Shown: positions 49,631-58,990, counted from the first letter of the stretch. The stretch: DNA of 64,000 nt from Shewanella mangrovi (GCF_000753795.1 NZ_JPEO01000018.1:19776-83775); one strand, 5' to 3'. Notes: generated by a model from the letters alone, not told the origin. Numbers and translations: made by a program.

Positions 49631-51139
49631 ATGGAGTTTAGCGTTAAAAGCGGTAGTCCAGAGAAACAGCGCTCTGCATGTATTGTGGTGGGTGTGTATG
49701 AGCCACGTCGTTTGTCGGGCATTGCGGAACAACTGGATAAAATTAGCGAAGGCTACATCAGCAATCTGCTGCGTCGCGGCGATCTGGAAGGTAAATCAGG
49801 TCAGATGCTGTTGCTGCACCACGTACCCAACGTGTTAAGCGAGCGTGTACTGTTAGTCGGTTGCGGCAAAGAACGTGAACTCGACGAACGCCAATACAAA
49901 CAAATTATCGCGAAAACAATCAACACTCTGAACGAAACCGGCTCAATGGAAGCGGTGTGTTTCCTCACTGAACTGCACGTTAAAGGCCGCGATACCTATT
50001 GGAAAGTACGTCAGGCAATTGAAACCACTAATGCCTCACTGTATAGCTTCGATGGTTTAAAAACCCGTAAGGGTGAGCACCGTCGCCCGCTGCGTAAGTT
50101 GGTATTCAATGTACCGACTCGCCGTGAACTTACAGTTGGCGAGCGTGCCATTAACCACGGTACTGGCGTATCGGAAGGTATGGCCTTGTGTCGCGATGTG
50201 GCCAATATGCCACCTAATATCTGTAATGCGGCCTATTTGGCAACTCAAGCACAGCAGATGGCAGAGACCTGCGACGCGCTGACCGTCAGCACCGTTGGTG
50301 AAGCCAAAATGGACGAATTAGGTATGCATTCATACCTAGCGGTTGGTCGTGGTAGTGCCAACGAATCGCTGATGACCATTATGGAATACAAAGGCAGCAG
50401 TGATGCCAATGCCAAGCCTATCGTGCTAGTGGGTAAAGGCCTGACCTTTGACTCTGGTGGTATTTCACTTAAGCCAGGCGAAGCCATGGATGAAATGAAA
50501 TACGACATGGGTGGCGCTGCGGGTGTACTTGGCACCATGAAAGCCATCTGTGAGATGAAGTTGCCTGTTAACGTAGTGGGTGTTCTGGCCGGTTGCGAAA
50601 ATATGCCGTCTGCTGATGCTTACCGTCCGGGCGATATTCTCACCACCATGAGTGGTCAAACCGTTGAAGTGCTGAACACAGATGCTGAAGGCCGTTTAGT
50701 GCTGTGTGACGTACTGACATATGTTGAGCGTTTTGACCCAGAAGTCGTAGTAGATACCGCGACGCTTACTGGTGCGTGTGTTATCGCGCTGGGTAAACAC
50801 GCGAGTGGTTTGTTCTCATCACATAACCCATTGGCCCACGAACTGCTAAATGCAGGCGATCAAAGTGGTGACCGCTGCTGGCGTATGCCTATGTGGGATG
50901 AGTACCAAGAACAGCTTGATAGCCCATTTGCGGATATGGCCAACATTGGTGGTCGTCCTGCGGGTTCTATCACTGCGGCTTGCTTCTTATCGCGCTTTGC
51001 TAAGAAATACAACTGGGCGCATCTGGATGTTGCAGGTACTGCTTGGAACAGTGGTGCCAACAAAGGCTCGACTGGTCGCCCGGTACCTTTGCTGACTCAG
51101 TTCGTATTGAACCGTTCAGGGGTTGAGCAAGGCGAATAA
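49631..51139 (+). CDS. pepA: Leucyl aminopeptidase (PepA)
   Basis: M17 two-metal aminopeptidase; in E. coli it also binds DNA in Xer recombination and carAB control. The signature NTDAEGRL is at 349-356, and the metal/catalytic segment [16 protein letters not shown] is upstream of it. GGAG precedes the ATG. Length 502. Terminator follows. Confidence 0.96.
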   Translation: MEFSVKSGSPEKQRSACIVVGVYEPRRLSGIAEQLDKISEGYISNLLRRGDLEGKSGQMLLLHHVPNVLSERVLLVGCGKERELDERQYKQIIAKTINTLNETGSMEAVCFLTELHVKGRDTYWKVRQAIETTNASLYSFDGLKTRKGEHRRPLRKLVFNVPTRRELTVGERAINHGTGVSEGMALCRDVANMPPNICNAAYLATQAQQMAETCDALTVSTVGEAKMDELGMHSYLAVGRGSANESLMTIMEYKGSSDANAKPIVLVGKGLTFDSGGISLKPGEAMDEMKYDMGGAAGVLGTMKAICEMKLPVNVVGVLAGCENMPSADAYRPGDILTTMSGQTVEVLNTDAEGRLVLCDVLTYVERFDPEVVVDTATLTGACVIALGKHASGLFSSHNPLAHELLNAGDQSGDRCWRMPMWDEYQEQLDSPFADMANIGGRPAGSITAACFLSRFAKKYNWAHLDVAGTAWNSGANKGSTGRPVPLLTQFVLNRSGVEQGE

Positions 51140-51168
51140 TTCAGGCCCATAACGGTTTGAATCTATTT

Positions 51169-51195
51169 AAACGAGGCCCAAGTGCCTCGTTTTTT
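51169..51195 (+). terminator. Terminator downstream of pepA
   Basis: Stem AAACGAGGC/GCCTCGTTT with loop CCAAGT, followed by a T-run. Confidence 0.88.
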
Positions 51196-51284
51196 ATTGC
51201 TTATGATCAGCAAAAACACTGCTGATGAAATATTCAGCGCCTCACTCCATTTAAGATTTTGTTACGAATGATTCATTGGACTAC

Positions 51285-51298
51285 GTGATATAGATCAA
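51285..51298 (+). promoter_or_regulatory. Possible FNR/CRP-type operator
   Basis: GTGAT-ATAG-ATCAA differs from the FNR/EtrA consensus (TTGAT-N4-ATCAA) by one base and is also partly CRP-like. It lies 41 bases upstream of the small His/Cys-rich gene at 51340, in a plausible position for promoter control. It could also be chance in AT-rich DNA. Confidence 0.4.
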
Positions 51299-51339
51299 GT
51301 ACCTTTGCGACCATAACAATTAGCAGTGACTCTCGTATC

Positions 51340-51636
51340 TTGTTTCGACATCTGTTTGTGCATAACAAAAAATGGCTGTGGCTGTTTTTAGGACTTTGGC
51401 TGACTGCCTTGCAGTCGGTTGCGGTGATGCACACCTCAGAGCAGCCGCTGACGCACGATCATACCCACTGTTTACTGTGTAATTTCGGTAGCCAACAAGT
51501 TACAGGCCCAATGGCGGCACCAACGCCAGCGGTCACGGCTACACTGATTTCGGTTGTTGCCGAAGCGCAATATTCCCAACCCGCTATTCCACAAATTCGC
51601 CGTGCAGTCGCACGCGCGCCTCCTGTTCTAAGCTGA
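51340..51636 (+). CDS. DUF2946-like exported His/Cys-rich protein
   Basis: A 98-residue protein with one N-terminal hydrophobic segment (about 12-28) and a metal-binding-looking cluster: H31, H39, H41, H43, C44, C47 (THDHTHCLLC). This fits DUF2946-type proteins that often sit by copper or zinc genes. TTG 51340 is the only start that keeps the signal; no Shine-Dalgarno is obvious. The TonB receptor 58 bases downstream on the same strand suggests a shared metal role (inference). Confidence 0.68.
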   Translation: MFRHLFVHNKKWLWLFLGLWLTALQSVAVMHTSEQPLTHDHTHCLLCNFGSQQVTGPMAAPTPAVTATLISVVAEAQYSQPAIPQIRRAVARAPPVLS

Positions 51637-51693
51637 ATTAAATCCCAACCCATTTTTTAATTTGATTCATGCTTTTCAAAAAGGACAGGCACA

Positions 51694-53970
51694 ATGAAGC
51701 TTGCTGTATTAACTATGGCGCTGGCATCTGCTGGCGTATGCTCGACCGCGTTTGCTGCACAACTGCAAGGTAAAATCACCGACACGCAAGGCAATGCGGT
51801 TGCCAATGCACTGGTGAGTGTAGACGGTGGCAACCAAACAACTGCTGACGCGCAGGGTCGCTACTCACTTAGCGTCAGCGATAACAGCCACTTACATCTA
51901 CACATCAGCAGCGATCTATATAAACACGCCGAGCGTGATGTTCGAGTTGGCACAGGTGTAGTCACTGAAGATTTCAGCCTAACGAAATCAAAAATCGAAA
52001 ATATCGTAGTCACTGCATCACCACTAGGGCGCTCAGCGATGGAAAGCAGCACGCCGGTGTCGGTATTGACGGAAGATCAGTTAAAACTCAACACCGAACC
52101 GACGCTCGGCGACACACTGGATAAACTACCCGGTGTACAGGCCACTCACTTTGGTGCTGGCGCCAGCCGCCCGATTATTCGCGGTATGGACGGTCCTCGC
52201 GTAAAAGTGTTGGAAAATGGTTTATCAGTGGGTGACGCCTCAACCGTATCCGCCGATCACGCGGTTACAGCAGAAGCGGCTTCGGCCCAACAGATTGAGA
52301 TCCTGCGCGGCCCAGGCACGTTGATGTACGGTAATGGCGCCATTGGCGGCGTCGTCAACGTGGTCGACAAACGTATCAGTGAACAGCCGATTGAAGGCAT
52401 GAATGGCAGTGTTGGCGCTCGCTATGATTCAGCAAACAACGGCAAAACCCTCAACGCCGATATCAGCGGGGGTAAAGACGGCTTTAACTGGCATCTTGAT
52501 GGCACACGTCGTCGCACCAATTCCTATGATATTCCGGGCGATGCCATCTTAGGGGACAACAGCACTCACGGCACCGTTGATAACACGCAACTGCAGTTGG
52601 ATGAATATGCCGGTGGGGTTGGTTATGCCGGCGATAAAGGCTTTATCGGTGTATCCGGTACTCGCACTGAATCGAATTATGGTATTCCGCTGAAAGGCGA
52701 AGAAGATGAGCCACACATCACTATTGATTTGAAGAAAACTGCGTGGCAGTTGCACGGTGGCTTGTTAGATCCGTTCACTGGTTTTTCTAAGATCCGCTTA
52801 GATGCGGGTTACACCGATTACCAACATGCCGAGGAAGAAAACGGCGATGCCGATACTTTCTTCTACAACAAGCAAAGCGAAGCTCGTGTAACCCTCAACA
52901 ATAAACCTTGGGCTGAATGGCAAGGGTCTATGGGGCTGCATGTGACGCACCGTGACTTCTCGGTAGATGGTGAAGAACAACTGACACCAAACAGCAAGAC
53001 CGATACCGTTGCCGCCTTTATTGTGCAGGAACGTAAAGTAGACGATTTCCGCTTCGAGTTGGGAGCCCGGGTCGAACACTATAAGCTCGATCCTGAAGCC
53101 ATGACCCTAGACACACTGGAAGGTGAAGCGGAATATCAGCCTAATCAAATAAGCGACACCAACATTACCGCTTCAGCGGGTGTGGTCTGGGACTTTGATC
53201 CATCATATAACTTGAGTGTCGCACTGACGCGTGCCGAGCGCTCGGCCACGGCCGAAGAGCTGTACAGCTATGGTCCACACGATGCGACGCAAAGTTTTGA
53301 GTTAGGTTCAGAATTCCAAATCGTTGATGGCAACATCATCACTAATGCGTCAACAGCCGATAAAGAGATTGCCAATAACATCGATGTCACCCTGCGTAAA
53401 CTCGATGGCGCATGGACCGGTAGCGTCAGTATGGCCTACAACCGAGTCGATAACTTCTTCTATGAAGCTAATACAGGTTTGGTGGCAGCAGATCTGACCA
53501 ATAGCGATGAAGAAGGCGACATGCCGGTATACCAGTATCAACAAGGTGATGCGCAGCTATTCTCGATTGAAGCCCAAGCCAATATTCCGTTTAACGATAA
53601 TTGGTCATTGGATATGTTCAGTGATTATACCCGCGCCAAGTTAGTTGATGGCGGTAACCTGCCACGCATATCACCTATGCGTTTTGGGTCAACACTCAAC
53701 TACGATATGGAGCAATGGCATGCCGACCTCGGCATGGTGGCTTACGCAAAACAAGATAAGACCGCTGCCAACGAAACCGACACTGCAGGCTATGCACTGG
53801 TCAACGCGGCAGTAACGTATCGCATCTACACAGATAATGGCGATCTGTTTGTTTACCTGAAAGGTAATAACCTGACCGACAAAGAGGCGCGGCCACATAC
53901 CTCACTGCTAAAAGACTATGCACCATTGATGGGGCGTAATGTCATGTTAGGTGTTAACTACAACTTCTAA
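51694..53970 (+). CDS. TonB-dependent receptor, probable metal (zinc-type) uptake
   Basis: Outer-membrane receptor of 758 residues. Signal peptide to AFA (21); a carboxypeptidase-regulatory-like domain about 22-100; a TonB-box-like ENIVVTA; the plug (STPVSVLTEDQLKLN, SRPIIRGMDGPRVKVLENG, ILRGPGTLMYGNGAIGGVVNVVD); then the barrel, ending in Phe. The plug resembles zinc receptors of the ZnuD type (from memory). SHLHLHISSD could add metal ligands. It follows the His/Cys-rich exported gene. A copper or other substrate is possible. Confidence 0.88.
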   Translation: MKLAVLTMALASAGVCSTAFAAQLQGKITDTQGNAVANALVSVDGGNQTTADAQGRYSLSVSDNSHLHLHISSDLYKHAERDVRVGTGVVTEDFSLTKSKIENIVVTASPLGRSAMESSTPVSVLTEDQLKLNTEPTLGDTLDKLPGVQATHFGAGASRPIIRGMDGPRVKVLENGLSVGDASTVSADHAVTAEAASAQQIEILRGPGTLMYGNGAIGGVVNVVDKRISEQPIEGMNGSVGARYDSANNGKTLNADISGGKDGFNWHLDGTRRRTNSYDIPGDAILGDNSTHGTVDNTQLQLDEYAGGVGYAGDKGFIGVSGTRTESNYGIPLKGEEDEPHITIDLKKTAWQLHGGLLDPFTGFSKIRLDAGYTDYQHAEEENGDADTFFYNKQSEARVTLNNKPWAEWQGSMGLHVTHRDFSVDGEEQLTPNSKTDTVAAFIVQERKVDDFRFELGARVEHYKLDPEAMTLDTLEGEAEYQPNQISDTNITASAGVVWDFDPSYNLSVALTRAERSATAEELYSYGPHDATQSFELGSEFQIVDGNIITNASTADKEIANNIDVTLRKLDGAWTGSVSMAYNRVDNFFYEANTGLVAADLTNSDEEGDMPVYQYQQGDAQLFSIEAQANIPFNDNWSLDMFSDYTRAKLVDGGNLPRISPMRFGSTLNYDMEQWHADLGMVAYAKQDKTAANETDTAGYALVNAAVTYRIYTDNGDLFVYLKGNNLTDKEARPHTSLLKDYAPLMGRNVMLGVNYNF

Positions 53971-53990
53971 CTACCACCCTCCTTTCTCAT

Positions 53991-54020
53991 AAAAAAGCGA
54001 CGTCAATACGTCGCTTTTTT
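53991..54020 (+). terminator. Terminator after the TonB receptor
   Basis: Stem AAAAAAGCGACGT/ACGTCGCTTTTTT with loop CAAT: a strong intrinsic terminator. Confidence 0.9.
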
Positions 54021-54126
54021 ATTAGCTGTACTATTACACCATTACACTTATCTCAATGATTAAGCACTTTTGACCACATTTCATACATTGATTTCCTGAA
54101 TTTATTGAACTTTTTTTAGTGCAAAA

Positions 54127-54142
54127 TGGCAAAAATGGTGCA
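54127..54142 (+). promoter_or_regulatory. Weaker second -24/-12-like element
   Basis: TGGCAAAAATGGTGCA keeps the GG and GC of a sigma-54 promoter 12 bases apart but departs from consensus elsewhere. It lies about 90 bases before the stronger site at 54215. It could be an alternative promoter or chance. Confidence 0.25.
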
Positions 54143-54214
54143 GACATTGACCTAAAACTATGCAACACTCAATTTTAACCGTGAAGAAACAACCGTAATT
54201 CATACAGTTAACAT

Positions 54215-54231
54215 TTGGCACAGTTCATGCT
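54215..54231 (+). promoter_or_regulatory. Sigma-54 (-24/-12) promoter-like element
   Basis: TTGGCACAGTTCATGCT matches TGGCAC-N5-TTGCW with one mismatch in each part. The essential GG and GC are exactly 12 bases apart. It lies about 52 bases upstream of the ATG at 54284, a normal distance. No enhancer site was recognised. Confidence 0.5.
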
Positions 54232-54283
54232 GTACCCATATTGCCTTTCCATTATCGAATCAATAACAACAAGGAGCTATCCA

Positions 54284-55456
54284 ATGGCAACTAGCGACGC
54301 CCCAAACATCCAACGCAGACAGTTACTGAAATTATCAGGAGTGTTGGCAGGCGGAGCAGCATTGACCGGTCTTTCATCGGCTGCTGTAGCGAAATCAAGT
54401 GAAGGAACTGCTAGCTTTAAAACCCCTACTCCAGAAAATCCAATCCGTATTTGCTGGAATGAAAACCCACTGGGCATGTCGCCAAAAGCCCAAGCTGTTG
54501 CACGTGAGACTGTGGCACAAGGCAACCGCTATCCATTTACATCAACTGGCGAACTGCAAAACTTGATTGCAGCTGATTACGGTGTGCCTGCTGATCACGT
54601 ACTGCTGACCGCTGGCGCAACCGAAGGTATTCGTGCCGCAATCGAAGCGTTAGCCGCACCAGACGTACAGTTGGTTTTACCTGCATTGACATTCGATGCA
54701 GCAGAAGAAAATGCCAAAGTGAATGGCATCACCAAAATCACGAAAGTCCCTATGCTGAAAGATTGGGGCATTGATCTGCCAGCAATGAAGAAGGCAGTCG
54801 CGGATTACGATGGTCCTTCTGTGGTTTATTTCGTTAACCCTAATAACCCGACTGGTGCTATCTGTAAAGCAGACGACGTTGAAGCATGGATCAAGAGCAA
54901 GCCAGCAAAGACCATCTTCTTGATGGACGAAGCCTATGCTGAATTTGCTGATGACAAGAACTTCCGCTCTTGTGCGCCACTGTTAAAAGAAGGTGCAGAA
55001 AACATCGTACTGCTGAAAACCTTCTCTAAACTGTTCGCAATGGCAGGTATGCGTGTAGGTTGGGTTGTATCTACACCAGAAATGGTAGGTAAACTGCGTG
55101 AGAAAACTGCTTCAAACGCACTGAACTTCCCAGCAGTAAAAGCAGCCATCGCTTCTTGGAAAGATAAAGAGTTCATCAAGTTGAGCCGTGCAAGCAACAA
55201 AACTTCACGTGAAATCCTGTTGCAAGCACTGCACGCACTGAAGTTTGACTATGTACCATCAAACACTAACTTCATCTTCCACAAAGTATCTGTGCCTTTG
55301 GCTGAATACCAAAAGCACATGAAAGACGCTGGCATTTTGGTTGGCCGCGCTTTCCCTCCAGCAGATGAATATTGTCGTGTGTCACTGGGTACTCCAGAAG
55401 AAATGACATACGTAGCAAAGACTATGCTGGAATTGCGTAAAAAAGGCTTAGTGTAA
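54284..55456 (+). CDS. Tat-exported HisC-like PLP aminotransferase
   Basis: A 390-residue fold-type I PLP aminotransferase close to histidinol-phosphate aminotransferases: NPNNPTGAIC, DEAYAEFAD, and the PLP lysine in LLKTFSKLFAMAGMRVGW. Unlike cytosolic HisC it carries a twin-arginine signal: RR at 11-12 in RRQLLKLSGVLAGGAALTGLSS, ending near AVAKS. ATG 54284 follows AGGAG. It should therefore act in the periplasm, loaded with PLP before export. The substrate is unknown; no his genes are near. Confidence 0.9.
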   Translation: MATSDAPNIQRRQLLKLSGVLAGGAALTGLSSAAVAKSSEGTASFKTPTPENPIRICWNENPLGMSPKAQAVARETVAQGNRYPFTSTGELQNLIAADYGVPADHVLLTAGATEGIRAAIEALAAPDVQLVLPALTFDAAEENAKVNGITKITKVPMLKDWGIDLPAMKKAVADYDGPSVVYFVNPNNPTGAICKADDVEAWIKSKPAKTIFLMDEAYAEFADDKNFRSCAPLLKEGAENIVLLKTFSKLFAMAGMRVGWVVSTPEMVGKLREKTASNALNFPAVKAAIASWKDKEFIKLSRASNKTSREILLQALHALKFDYVPSNTNFIFHKVSVPLAEYQKHMKDAGILVGRAFPPADEYCRVSLGTPEEMTYVAKTMLELRKKGLV

Positions 55457-55486
55457 GCCTCCCTTTTCTTCCCAAACCCACCATTA

Positions 55487-55512
55487 AAAGCCACCTTAAG
55501 GTGGCTTTTTTG
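55487..55512 (+). terminator. Terminator after the Tat aminotransferase
   Basis: Stem AAAAGCCACC/GGTGGCTTTT with loop TTAA, followed by T residues. Confidence 0.9.
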
Positions 55513-55691
55513 TCATGAAGCCAAACAACGTAGTAAGAAATGGAGGCTAGCGTAAACAGAGACCAATTATACTTAAAGAAAATAGCTATAGCTGGCTAAG
55601 AGATTCAAACACATCGAAAGGTTCATATAACGAGTTGGCTCTTTTGTAATAATTTAAATGTCGAACGATCTCAAAAAGCACTATAACAATG

Positions 55692-56459
55692 TTATAAAGA
55701 GTCTCTTTGCCTACTCATTGCTCTCGCCAATGTTGAGGCACTCGCATAACCAGTTTTTGAGGCTGCGTACTTTAAAGTTTTGCCCACGTCCAAAAGCTTT
55801 TTAGCTGAACATAAACGTAGCGCTTCTAGGTACTTGCCAGGAGAAATTTTCATAATAGCCTTAAATTGGGTAGCGAAAGCAGTTCTGGACATATTCGCTT
55901 CTTCTGCAAGCAATTCCAAAGACCAGTCTTTGTTGATGTCTGAATGCATCGCCACTACGCTTTTGGCAATTCGAGGGTGTGCTAGCGCAGAAAACAAACC
56001 AAAATTTTTATACGGCTGAGCAACTAGTTGACGCATAACTGCTATCAACATAATGTCTCCAGCCCGCTCCATTAGCAATGTTTGACCACATCTTGTCAAC
56101 GCTACTTCTTGCGCAACCAATTGAACAATTTGAATAAGTGAAGATTCAGCATGTTCCAAATAAATCAACACCGACTCAGTCAACTCTGTAAAAATAAGGG
56201 ATGCTACGGGTCCTTCAAAATGAATTTTAAACGCCATCCAAACCCGCCAGCCCTCATTTGAAGGTTTGCTCAACGCATTCTTCAATTCGTTCATGGAGGG
56301 ACAGAGCAACAGACGAAAATTCTTAGCATCTATATGACCAAGATCACTCAACTCATCACGTGCGATGATATAAATAGCGAATCCTGTCGGATTTTCAGAC
56401 AATTCAACTCGTGGTGATAACCCATTAAGCAGAGCGGTAAGTCGGTCAATTTTTGACAT
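55692..56459 (-). CDS. AraC-family regulator with cupin-type N terminus
   Basis: A 255-residue transcription factor. The N-terminal half is the AraC ligand-binding domain of the cupin_6 sort. The C-terminal two-helix DNA-binding domain holds LELLAEEANMSRTAFATQFKAIMKISPGKYLEALRL and GYASASTLARAMSRQ. It is divergent from the peroxiredoxin-like gene 120 bases away, its likely target, a pairing common among such regulators of small redox or SDR genes. AT-rich compared with the core genes. Confidence 0.88.
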   Translation of the reverse strand: MSKIDRLTALLNGLSPRVELSENPTGFAIYIIARDELSDLGHIDAKNFRLLLCPSMNELKNALSKPSNEGWRVWMAFKIHFEGPVASLIFTELTESVLIYLEHAESSLIQIVQLVAQEVALTRCGQTLLMERAGDIMLIAVMRQLVAQPYKNFGLFSALAHPRIAKSVVAMHSDINKDWSLELLAEEANMSRTAFATQFKAIMKISPGKYLEALRLCSAKKLLDVGKTLKYAASKTGYASASTLARAMSRQRDSL

Positions 56460-56579
56460 AAAAAAATAGTAACCTCACAACACAAACTGAACGATTGGCA
56501 AACATTATAGAACAAATAACAACAATTAGTATGAAATACTAAAAATCGTTAAACATGAAAACACCAAAGAGGTTCAATA

Positions 56580-57116
56580 ATGCTAATGCCAAGACAACAG
56601 GTACCAACTCTTCAATTTCCAACCATTAATGGCAGTGATTATGATCTTGTTAAACAAGCTCCTGATAATTTCACGTTAATCGTTTTCTATCGCGGGCTCC
56701 ATTGTCCTATCTGCGCCAACTATCTTCGTGAATTAGGGAGACTTCTTCCAGAGTTCAATAAACGAGGAGTTGATGTAGTAGCAGTTTCTAGCGATCAACG
56801 AGACAGGGCTCAACGGATGTTTGAGAAGCTGAAAAGTAAACAATTTTTACTTGGTTATAACCTCAACTTGGAAACGGCTAAAAATTGGGGACTTTATATA
56901 AGTACATCTAAGGGGATGACGTCAATAGGGCTAGAAGAACCCGCGCTTTTTTCAGAACCTGGAATATTCCTCGTCCGGCCAGACCAGACTCTATTTTACG
57001 CAAATATACAAACAATGCCTTTTGCCCGTCCAATGTTCACAGAACTGTTAAGTGCCATAGACTTTACACTCGAACACAACTATCCGGCACGTGGACAATA
57101 TATTGGAGCGGTATAA
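56580..57116 (+). CDS. Peroxiredoxin-like (AhpC/TSA-fold) protein
   Basis: A 178-residue thioredoxin-fold protein. The likely redox centre is C42-x2-C45 in FYRGLHCPICANYLRELGRL, the position of a peroxiredoxin peroxidatic Cys but with a CxxC arrangement. VSSDQRDRAQRMFEKL follows. No other Cys is present, so no separate resolving Cys. The substrate (peroxide or a thiol disulfide) is undetermined. ATG 56580 has AGAGG; ATG 56586 is an alternative. Probably controlled by the divergent AraC regulator. Confidence 0.85.
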   Translation: MLMPRQQVPTLQFPTINGSDYDLVKQAPDNFTLIVFYRGLHCPICANYLRELGRLLPEFNKRGVDVVAVSSDQRDRAQRMFEKLKSKQFLLGYNLNLETAKNWGLYISTSKGMTSIGLEEPALFSEPGIFLVRPDQTLFYANIQTMPFARPMFTELLSAIDFTLEHNYPARGQYIGAV

Positions 57117-57134
57117 AATTGAACTCTTAACCTA

Positions 57135-57160
57135 TTGGGCACTTAATATCAGGTGCCCAA
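57135..57160. terminator. Hairpin between the peroxiredoxin-like and LysR genes
   Basis: TTGGGCAC/GTGCCCAA, a perfect 8-bp inverted repeat with a ten-base loop, between two converging genes. It lacks a U-run on the plus strand, so it is only a probable terminator. Confidence 0.4.
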
Positions 57161-57165
57161 CAGAT

Positions 57166-58062
57166 TCAGTTAGTCGTATGTTCCTTTATTACATCCAGAA
57201 AAACCCTGAGACTATTAGACATATGACGATAGCGGGGAAAATAAACATAAAATCCTGGTTCCTCAGGACGCCAATCATTCAATACACTAATTAAATTACC
57301 AGCCTTTATCTGATCTATCGCATAACACTCCGGCACAAACGCTATTCCTAGCCCCAATGTTGCTGCCTTAACCATAACATTGTTGTTGTCTAATGAAATA
57401 TGTCCGGGTACGTCAACAGCCACTGATTGGTCATTTTTAGAAAATTCCCAATGGTAACGTTTTCCGCTTGGTAACCGCTGCCGAATACAGCGATGCTTAC
57501 TGAGTTCACTTGGTGTCTTTGGTGTCGAATACTGCTTTAAATATTTAGGAGAAGCGACTGCAACAAATCGAATTTTGGGACCTAAAGGGATTGCAACCAT
57601 GTCTTTAGGCACAGATTCCCATAAACGAATACCTACATCAAATCCCTCTTCAACAATATCACTTAGCTCTCCGTCACAAACACAATCCAGCTTAATATTT
57701 GGATAATGCTCGCTGAATATGGGGATGACTTCTTCGAAAAGATAGCCGATTGCCCACTCACTACCATTAATTCGAATTTCTCCAAACAAGTGGGACTGGT
57801 CGTGACCAGCATTAAACAACAATTGATCTAAGTTGCTAAGTATGGGCGATATTCCTGTTAGCAAATGCTCCCCAGCAGAGGTCAAAGAAACACTGCGGGT
57901 AGTACGCCGTAATAATTGTGCGCCTAAATATTGCTCTAATCCTTTGATAATATGACTTAAGGCTGAACGACTAACGCCAAGATGATCGGCCGCTTTACTA
58001 AAGTTCGCGTGACGCGCGACTTCTCGAAATGCCTCTAAATCGCGAAGTGATGGTTTCTTCAT
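57166..58062 (-). CDS. LysR-family transcriptional regulator
   Basis: A 298-residue regulator. The winged helix-turn-helix is at about residues 5-65 (LEAFREVARHANFSKAADHLGVSRSALSHIIKGLEQYLGAQLLRRTTRS) and a periplasmic-binding-like effector domain follows. It resembles the CrgA/DsdC-like branch often paired with a divergent SDR gene. It is divergent from the SDR 101 bases away. The effector is unknown. AT-rich relative to the window's core. Confidence 0.92.
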   Translation of the reverse strand: MKKPSLRDLEAFREVARHANFSKAADHLGVSRSALSHIIKGLEQYLGAQLLRRTTRSVSLTSAGEHLLTGISPILSNLDQLLFNAGHDQSHLFGEIRINGSEWAIGYLFEEVIPIFSEHYPNIKLDCVCDGELSDIVEEGFDVGIRLWESVPKDMVAIPLGPKIRFVAVASPKYLKQYSTPKTPSELSKHRCIRQRLPSGKRYHWEFSKNDQSVAVDVPGHISLDNNNVMVKAATLGLGIAFVPECYAIDQIKAGNLISVLNDWRPEEPGFYVYFPRYRHMSNSLRVFLDVIKEHTTN

Positions 58063-58162
58063 TGTTGAATTTACCTAAACAACTCATTCGAGTTATTGAA
58101 TATTAAACTCCCCATCATATTTATTTAAAGTGGAACCACTGAAAAATAAGGAGTGGATCTAC

Positions 58163-58990
58163 ATGTTGAATAAAACTTGGCTCATTACAGGAGCATCCTC
58201 AGGATTAGGTTTGATGCTCACTAAAAAAGCATTATTACGTGGTGATAAAGTGTTTGCGTCTGTGCGAAGAAAATCCCCCTTGGATGAGTTAAAAGCAACT
58301 TATCCTAACCAGTTGGAAGTCCTAAACTTAGATGTCACTGAAGTCAACGCTGTTCGTAGCGCTGTTGATAAAGCGTTTTTAAAGGGCTCGATTGACTACG
58401 TTGTAAGTAACGCTGCGTATGGTTTGTTTGGCGTGGCGGAAGCTTTGAGCGATCAGCAAATTGAGCGTCAACTAGCGACAAACCTTATTGGTTCTATCCA
58501 ATTCATTCGTGCCGCACTCCCCCATTTACGAAAGCAAAATAAAGGTCGAATAGTGCAGGTTTCCTCAGAAGGGGGGCAAGTAGCATATCCGAATTTTAGT
58601 TTGTACCATGCAAGTAAATGGGGAATAGAAGGTTTTATTGAATCTTTATCTCTAGAAGTTAAAGAGTTTGGAATTGATTGTCTCATAATCGAACCCGGTC
58701 CAACTGAAACGCCCTTTATTAAGGGACTAGATTTGGCGAAATCTCTAGCATGCTATAAGGGGAGTGCCGCAGAACAAATGCGAACTTCGCTGTTTAATGG
58801 CGAATTTCCTTTTAAAGGAGATACTGAGAATACAGTTAACGCAATGCTAAAAGTTATTGATATGTCCCCCCCCCCATTCCGTGTCGCTCTTGGCAGTATC
58901 GCTTTTGACAATATTCAGAGGGCGTTAAGATTGCGTTTAGTTGAACTTGAAAAACAAAAAGTGCTTGCTTATTCAGCAGATAAAAACTGA
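58163..58990 (+). CDS. SDR-family oxidoreductase with a poly-C tract
   Basis: A 275-residue short-chain dehydrogenase: TGASSGLG at 9-16, catalytic Ser 134/135 with Y148 and K152 (SLYHASKWG). ATG 58163 has AAGGAG upstream. A run of ten C (58866-58875) encodes S235-P-P-P in the C-terminal part; slippage would shift the frame for the last 40 residues. Expected target of the divergent LysR regulator. Unrelated in sequence detail to the other SDR in this window. The substrate is unknown. Confidence 0.9.
   Translation: MLNKTWLITGASSGLGLMLTKKALLRGDKVFASVRRKSPLDELKATYPNQLEVLNLDVTEVNAVRSAVDKAFLKGSIDYVVSNAAYGLFGVAEALSDQQIERQLATNLIGSIQFIRAALPHLRKQNKGRIVQVSSEGGQVAYPNFSLYHASKWGIEGFIESLSLEVKEFGIDCLIIEPGPTETPFIKGLDLAKSLACYKGSAAEQMRTSLFNGEFPFKGDTENTVNAMLKVIDMSPPPFRVALGSIAFDNIQRALRLRLVELEKQKVLAYSADKN
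58866..58875 (+). repeat. Homopolymer of ten C inside the SDR gene
   Basis: Ten consecutive C in ATGTC...CATTC, codons 235-238. It is the longest G/C homopolymer I saw in the window. Such tracts can mediate phase variation by strand slippage; at this position a slip would alter or truncate the C terminus. Confidence 0.9.
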
